From NCBI RefSeq assembly GCF_030549525.1, contig NZ_CP130831.1, positions 2,195,501 through 2,259,500 on the forward strand: a stretch of 64,000 nucleotides of DNA, written 5' to 3'. The notes beneath the pieces were generated by a model. It worked only from the letters and a program-made list of their open reading frames with translations, was not told the origin of the DNA and searched no databases. How positions within the stretch are numbered: the stretch's first letter is position 1; each line of letters begins with the position of its first letter. Shown in pieces: positions 61,477 to 64,000 of this stretch. This DNA is from Stenotrophomonas sp. 704A1 (lineage in GTDB: Bacteria > Pseudomonadota > Gammaproteobacteria > Xanthomonadales > Xanthomonadaceae). The position numbers and the translations under genes were made by a program.

Positions 61477-61620
61477 AGTGGCGCCGGCGGGGGCTGGGTT
61501 CGCCGGGCGTGGCCCGGCGCTACCGGGTGGGTGGCGGGGGCTGGGTTCGCCGGGCATGGCCCGGCGCTACCGGTCGGGTGGCGGGGGTTGGGTTCGCCGG
61601 GCATGGCCCGGCGCTACCGG
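61477..61620. repeat. Three tandem 47-bp units with SMAG cores upstream of cheW
   Basis: SMAG cores CGCCGGGC(G/A)TGG-CCCGGCGCTAC at 61501-61523, 61548-61570 and 61595-61617 repeat every 47 bases, separated by GGGTGGCGGGGG(C/T)TGGGTT-type spacers. The array lies between ycgR and cheW. Confidence 0.88.
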
Positions 61621-61656
61621 GGGGAGAATGGCCCGGTGCTCCGCGGGGCGCCTGAC

Positions 61657-62430
61657 TTACAGCTCGCCGTTCTTGCGCGCCTTGCGCTGGCGGTCGACGC
61701 GGAAGATGTAGCGCTGGATGGCGCTGTCGGCGCCGCGCGGCAGGGTCTCGAAGCGCATGCCGACGCGCTTCACTTCGGTGCCGTTGGGCAGGCGCTGCGG
61801 CAGCAGGTTGCAGACCACCAGTTCGATCTGCAGGTCCGGGCCATCCGGCATCGACAGCTGGGCCGGATACCGCTTCTGCAGGCTGAACAGGGCCGAGTCG
61901 CTGGGTACGGTCACGGCCAGGCCGCCGCCGCTGATGTCCACCACGCGCATCGACAACGCTTCGGCGCGGGCTTCGCCCGCGGGCAGCAGCAGCTGCGGCG
62001 AATCGGTGATGGGGGTTTCCAGCCGGTACAGCTCGCGGCGCTGCAGATGCACCAGTTCCTCGGGCAGCGCCGCACGGAAGGCAACGTGGCCATCGTTGTC
62101 GATCCGCTGCAGGCCGTGCAGGCGGAAGCGCACCAGCACCCGTTCCAGCTGGGCAAAGCAGAGCAGGTGGTCGGCCTGTTCGGCGGCACGGTTGGCCGCT
62201 TCCTGCGGGCTGCCATCGAGCAGCAGCACGTCGTCGTCTTCGTCCAGGTCGAGCAGGGCGGTCGGGAACGAGCGGTCGCGTCCGTCGATGTGTGCGTTGA
62301 TCAGCGAACGCTGGTCGATCAATGAACGCAGCAGCTGGCGCAGCTGGCGAGGATTGCGGACCAGGAAGCGTTCGTCGGCGGCGTCGGCCGCATGGGCATC
62401 GGGCTGTGCTGTGTCGTGGCCGTCGGACAT
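61657..62430 (-). CDS. ycgR: Flagellar brake protein YcgR (PilZ domain)
   Basis: A 257-residue c-di-GMP effector that slows the flagellar motor. The N-terminal YcgR domain (about residues 20-125) is followed by a PilZ domain with the c-di-GMP-binding motifs [10 protein letters not shown] (RxxxR, about residue 130) and [14 protein letters not shown] (D/NxSxxG, about residue 165). Its place between two chemotaxis genes fits motility control, and it connects with RpfG, which lowers c-di-GMP elsewhere in this window. The ATG at 62430 gives the family length. Confidence 0.92.
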   Translation of the reverse strand: MSDGHDTAQPDAHAADAADERFLVRNPRQLRQLLRSLIDQRSLINAHIDGRDRSFPTALLDLDEDDDVLLLDGSPQEAANRAAEQADHLLCFAQLERVLVRFRLHGLQRIDNDGHVAFRAALPEELVHLQRRELYRLETPITDSPQLLLPAGEARAEALSMRVVDISGGGLAVTVPSDSALFSLQKRYPAQLSMPDGPDLQIELVVCNLLPQRLPNGTEVKRVGMRFETLPRGADSAIQRYIFRVDRQRKARKNGEL

Positions 62431-62563
62431 GGAATCTGGGGTCAGGGGCGGGCGCCGGTGCGCGTGGGCGCATGGCTCGAAAGAGGTATCGGCGGCTGTG
62501 CCGGATTATGAAGTGTGAGTTTGGTCACTTTCCATTGTGGGTGTCCAGTCGGCGCCGGTGCGC

Positions 62564-64000
62564 TCAGCGCTCGATGCCGGCGATCTGCCGGACCCGCTGC
62601 ATCACCGCCGGATCGCCCTCGCCGGGATGCAGGTGGAAGCGGGCCACCGCCGCCGCCAGCAGCGTGGCCTGTTCGGCCATGTCCGCCGTGGCGTGCGTGG
62701 ACGCCTCCACCAGTGCCGCGTTCTGGCGGGTGCTGCTGTCCATCTGGGTGATGCTCTGGTTGACCTGCTCGATGCCGCTGCTCTGTTCCTGCGAGGCGGC
62801 TGCGATGTCCGCCATGATCTGGTTGACCTGCTGCACGGCCTGCACGATCTGCGCCATTGTGGTGCCGGCCTGCTGCACCAGTGCCGATCCACCGCTCACC
62901 TTGCCGACCGAGTCGTCGATCAGGCCCTTGATCTCCTTGGCCGCTGCGGCCGAGCGTTGTGCCAGGGTGCGCACCTCGCTGGCGACCACGGCGAAGCCGC
63001 GGCCCTGTTCGCCGGCACGCGCGGCTTCCACCGCAGCGTTCAATGCCAGGATGTTGGTCTGGAAGGCGATGCCGTCGATGACCGAGATGATCTCGGCGAT
63101 CTTCTTCGACGAGGCTTCGATGGCCGACATGGTGGTGACCACCCGTCCGACCACCTCGCCCCCGCGACCGGCGATGCCTGCCGCGCTGCTGGCCAGCTGG
63201 TTGGCCTGGTGCGCGTGCCCGGCGTTCTGGCGCACGGTGGCGGTCAGCTCTTCCATCGTGGCGGCGGTTTCTTCCAGGCTGGCGGCCTGCTGTTCGGTGC
63301 GCTCGGCCAGATGGCCATTGCCCTGCGCCAGGCCGGCGGCGGTGGCGGTCAGGCGGTCCGAGGCGGCCTGGATGCTGCCGACGATGCCGGTGAGCTGCGC
63401 GACAGTGGCATTGGCATCGTCGCGGATGCGCGCATACACCCCGTGGAAGCTGCCCTGCATGTGCACGGTCAGATCACCGCGCGACAGCGCCGACAGCAGC
63501 TGCGAGATCTGTTCGATGCTGCTGGCGTTGGCGTCGAGCAGGCCGTTCAGGCGTTCGGCCAGCTGCAGGAAGAAGCCCTCCTTGCCGGCGGTGTCCACGC
63601 GCCCGCTGAAGTCGCCCAGTGCCGCGGCTTCGACAATGCGGCGCAGTTCCTCTTCGACCTGGATCTCGGTGGTGCGGTCGGCCCATTCCACGACAAAGCC
63701 CTGGCGCTGGCCGTCGTCACCGATGATCGGGTTGACGATCAGCCGCATGCTGCGCCCGCCGATGCGGATCTGCGCACGGTAGGTGCCGGTCAACCCGTCC
63801 AGCAGCGCGGCCTGGTGCGCCGGGTTGCGATGGAAGATGTCGATGTTGCGGCCGATCAGGTCGGCGGCATCGAACTGCGGCAGGTCGTGGCGCAGGTCGG
63901 CTTCGGCGGCGGCCAGCATGCGCTGCAGCGGTCGGTTGACGAACACGATGTTGCGCTCACGGTCGGCGATCATCACGTGGGTCGTGACATCGTCCAGCGC
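62564..64000 (-). CDS. Methyl-accepting chemotaxis protein with PAS domain, N-terminus beyond right edge
   Basis: About 478 C-terminal residues are visible; the reading frame stays open to the right edge, so the start is outside. A PAS domain (starting [26 protein letters not shown] and ending [19 protein letters not shown]) is followed by a HAMP-like linker and the signalling hairpin with the same tip as the other receptors ([35 protein letters not shown]). Unlike the two other receptors it ends [10 protein letters not shown], without the WxxF pentapeptide, so it must be modified by CheR tethered to a neighbour receptor. PAS-HAMP-MCP proteins are often Aer-like redox or energy sensors. Confidence 0.92.
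   Translation of the reverse strand, partial: ALDDVTTHVMIADRERNIVFVNRPLQRMLAAAEADLRHDLPQFDAADLIGRNIDIFHRNPAHQAALLDGLTGTYRAQIRIGGRSMRLIVNPIIGDDGQRQGFVVEWADRTTEIQVEEELRRIVEAAALGDFSGRVDTAGKEGFFLQLAERLNGLLDANASSIEQISQLLSALSRGDLTVHMQGSFHGVYARIRDDANATVAQLTGIVGSIQAASDRLTATAAGLAQGNGHLAERTEQQAASLEETAATMEELTATVRQNAGHAHQANQLASSAAGIAGRGGEVVGRVVTTMSAIEASSKKIAEIISVIDGIAFQTNILALNAAVEAARAGEQGRGFAVVASEVRTLAQRSAAAAKEIKGLIDDSVGKVSGGSALVQQAGTTMAQIVQAVQQVNQIMADIAAASQEQSSGIEQVNQSITQMDSSTRQNAALVEASTHATADMAEQATLLAAAVARFHLHPGEGDPAVMQRVRQIAGIER

Noticed and set aside
60775..61557. Alternative frame over cheW and the SMAG array
   Set aside because: It translates palindromes into [18 protein letters not shown] peptide; the CheW frame is clearly coding.

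Overview
The window looks like a chromosomal segment of a Stenotrophomonas species, most likely the S. maltophilia group. This is inferred from gene content, high GC, and many short GTAG-ended palindromes (core GCCGGGC-ATG-GCCCGGC and relatives) of the SMAG/REP type known from S. maltophilia. Gene order follows the Xanthomonadaceae rpf (regulation of pathogenicity factors) region. Most of the window is a dense core chromosome; I see no rRNA, tRNA, CRISPR array, prophage or complete insertion sequence.

Left part (1-12.7 kb): a PAS sensor running off the left edge, two leucine/isovalerate catabolism genes (HMG-CoA lyase and a liuC-type crotonase), then divergently feoA-feoB plus a small Cys-rich membrane protein (ferrous iron uptake), dapB, carA-carB, greA and rpfE. 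A terminator-like hairpin with a T6 run precedes carA.

Middle (12.8-34.8 kb): a DUF1176 secreted protein, recJ, a large VIT/vWA/DUF2135 exported protein, an acyltransferase, the membrane LytTR regulator RpfD, prfB with its programmed +1 frameshift, a three-gene block (MmyB-type regulator, aldehyde dehydrogenase, acetolactate-synthase-like enzyme), lysS, and then the DSF quorum-sensing core. rpfG and rpfC are translationally coupled and read rightward, facing rpfB and rpfF, which read leftward. RpfF makes the fatty-acid signal, RpfC senses it and phosphorylates RpfG, and RpfG degrades cyclic-di-GMP. RpfB is a fatty acyl-CoA ligase. A strong intrinsic terminator lies between rpfB and rpfF. rpfH is absent.

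Right-middle (35-50.8 kb): a choline-to-glycine-betaine module (betA, betB, betI and divergent betT around a perfect 26-bp operator palindrome), a small secreted protein, a Phd-type antitoxin with a zeta-type kinase toxin, acnA (the rpfA-type aconitase), an AbrB/PIN (VapBC-like) toxin-antitoxin pair, acnB with a strong terminator, and a WG-repeat protein of unusual base composition. acnA is therefore flanked by two different toxin-antitoxin modules.

Right part (50.8-64 kb), all on the minus strand: a chemotaxis block with cheB, cheD and cheR (overlapping), two full methyl-accepting chemotaxis proteins that both end in a CheR-docking WxxF pentapeptide, an OB-fold-like periplasmic protein, cheW, the c-di-GMP flagellar brake ycgR, and a third chemoreceptor cut by the right edge. 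cheA and cheY are not in the window.

The most unusual non-coding object is a SMAG palindrome between prfB and the MmyB-type regulator. It is split by a 73-bp insert that folds into three perfect hairpins, two with AGGA in the loop.
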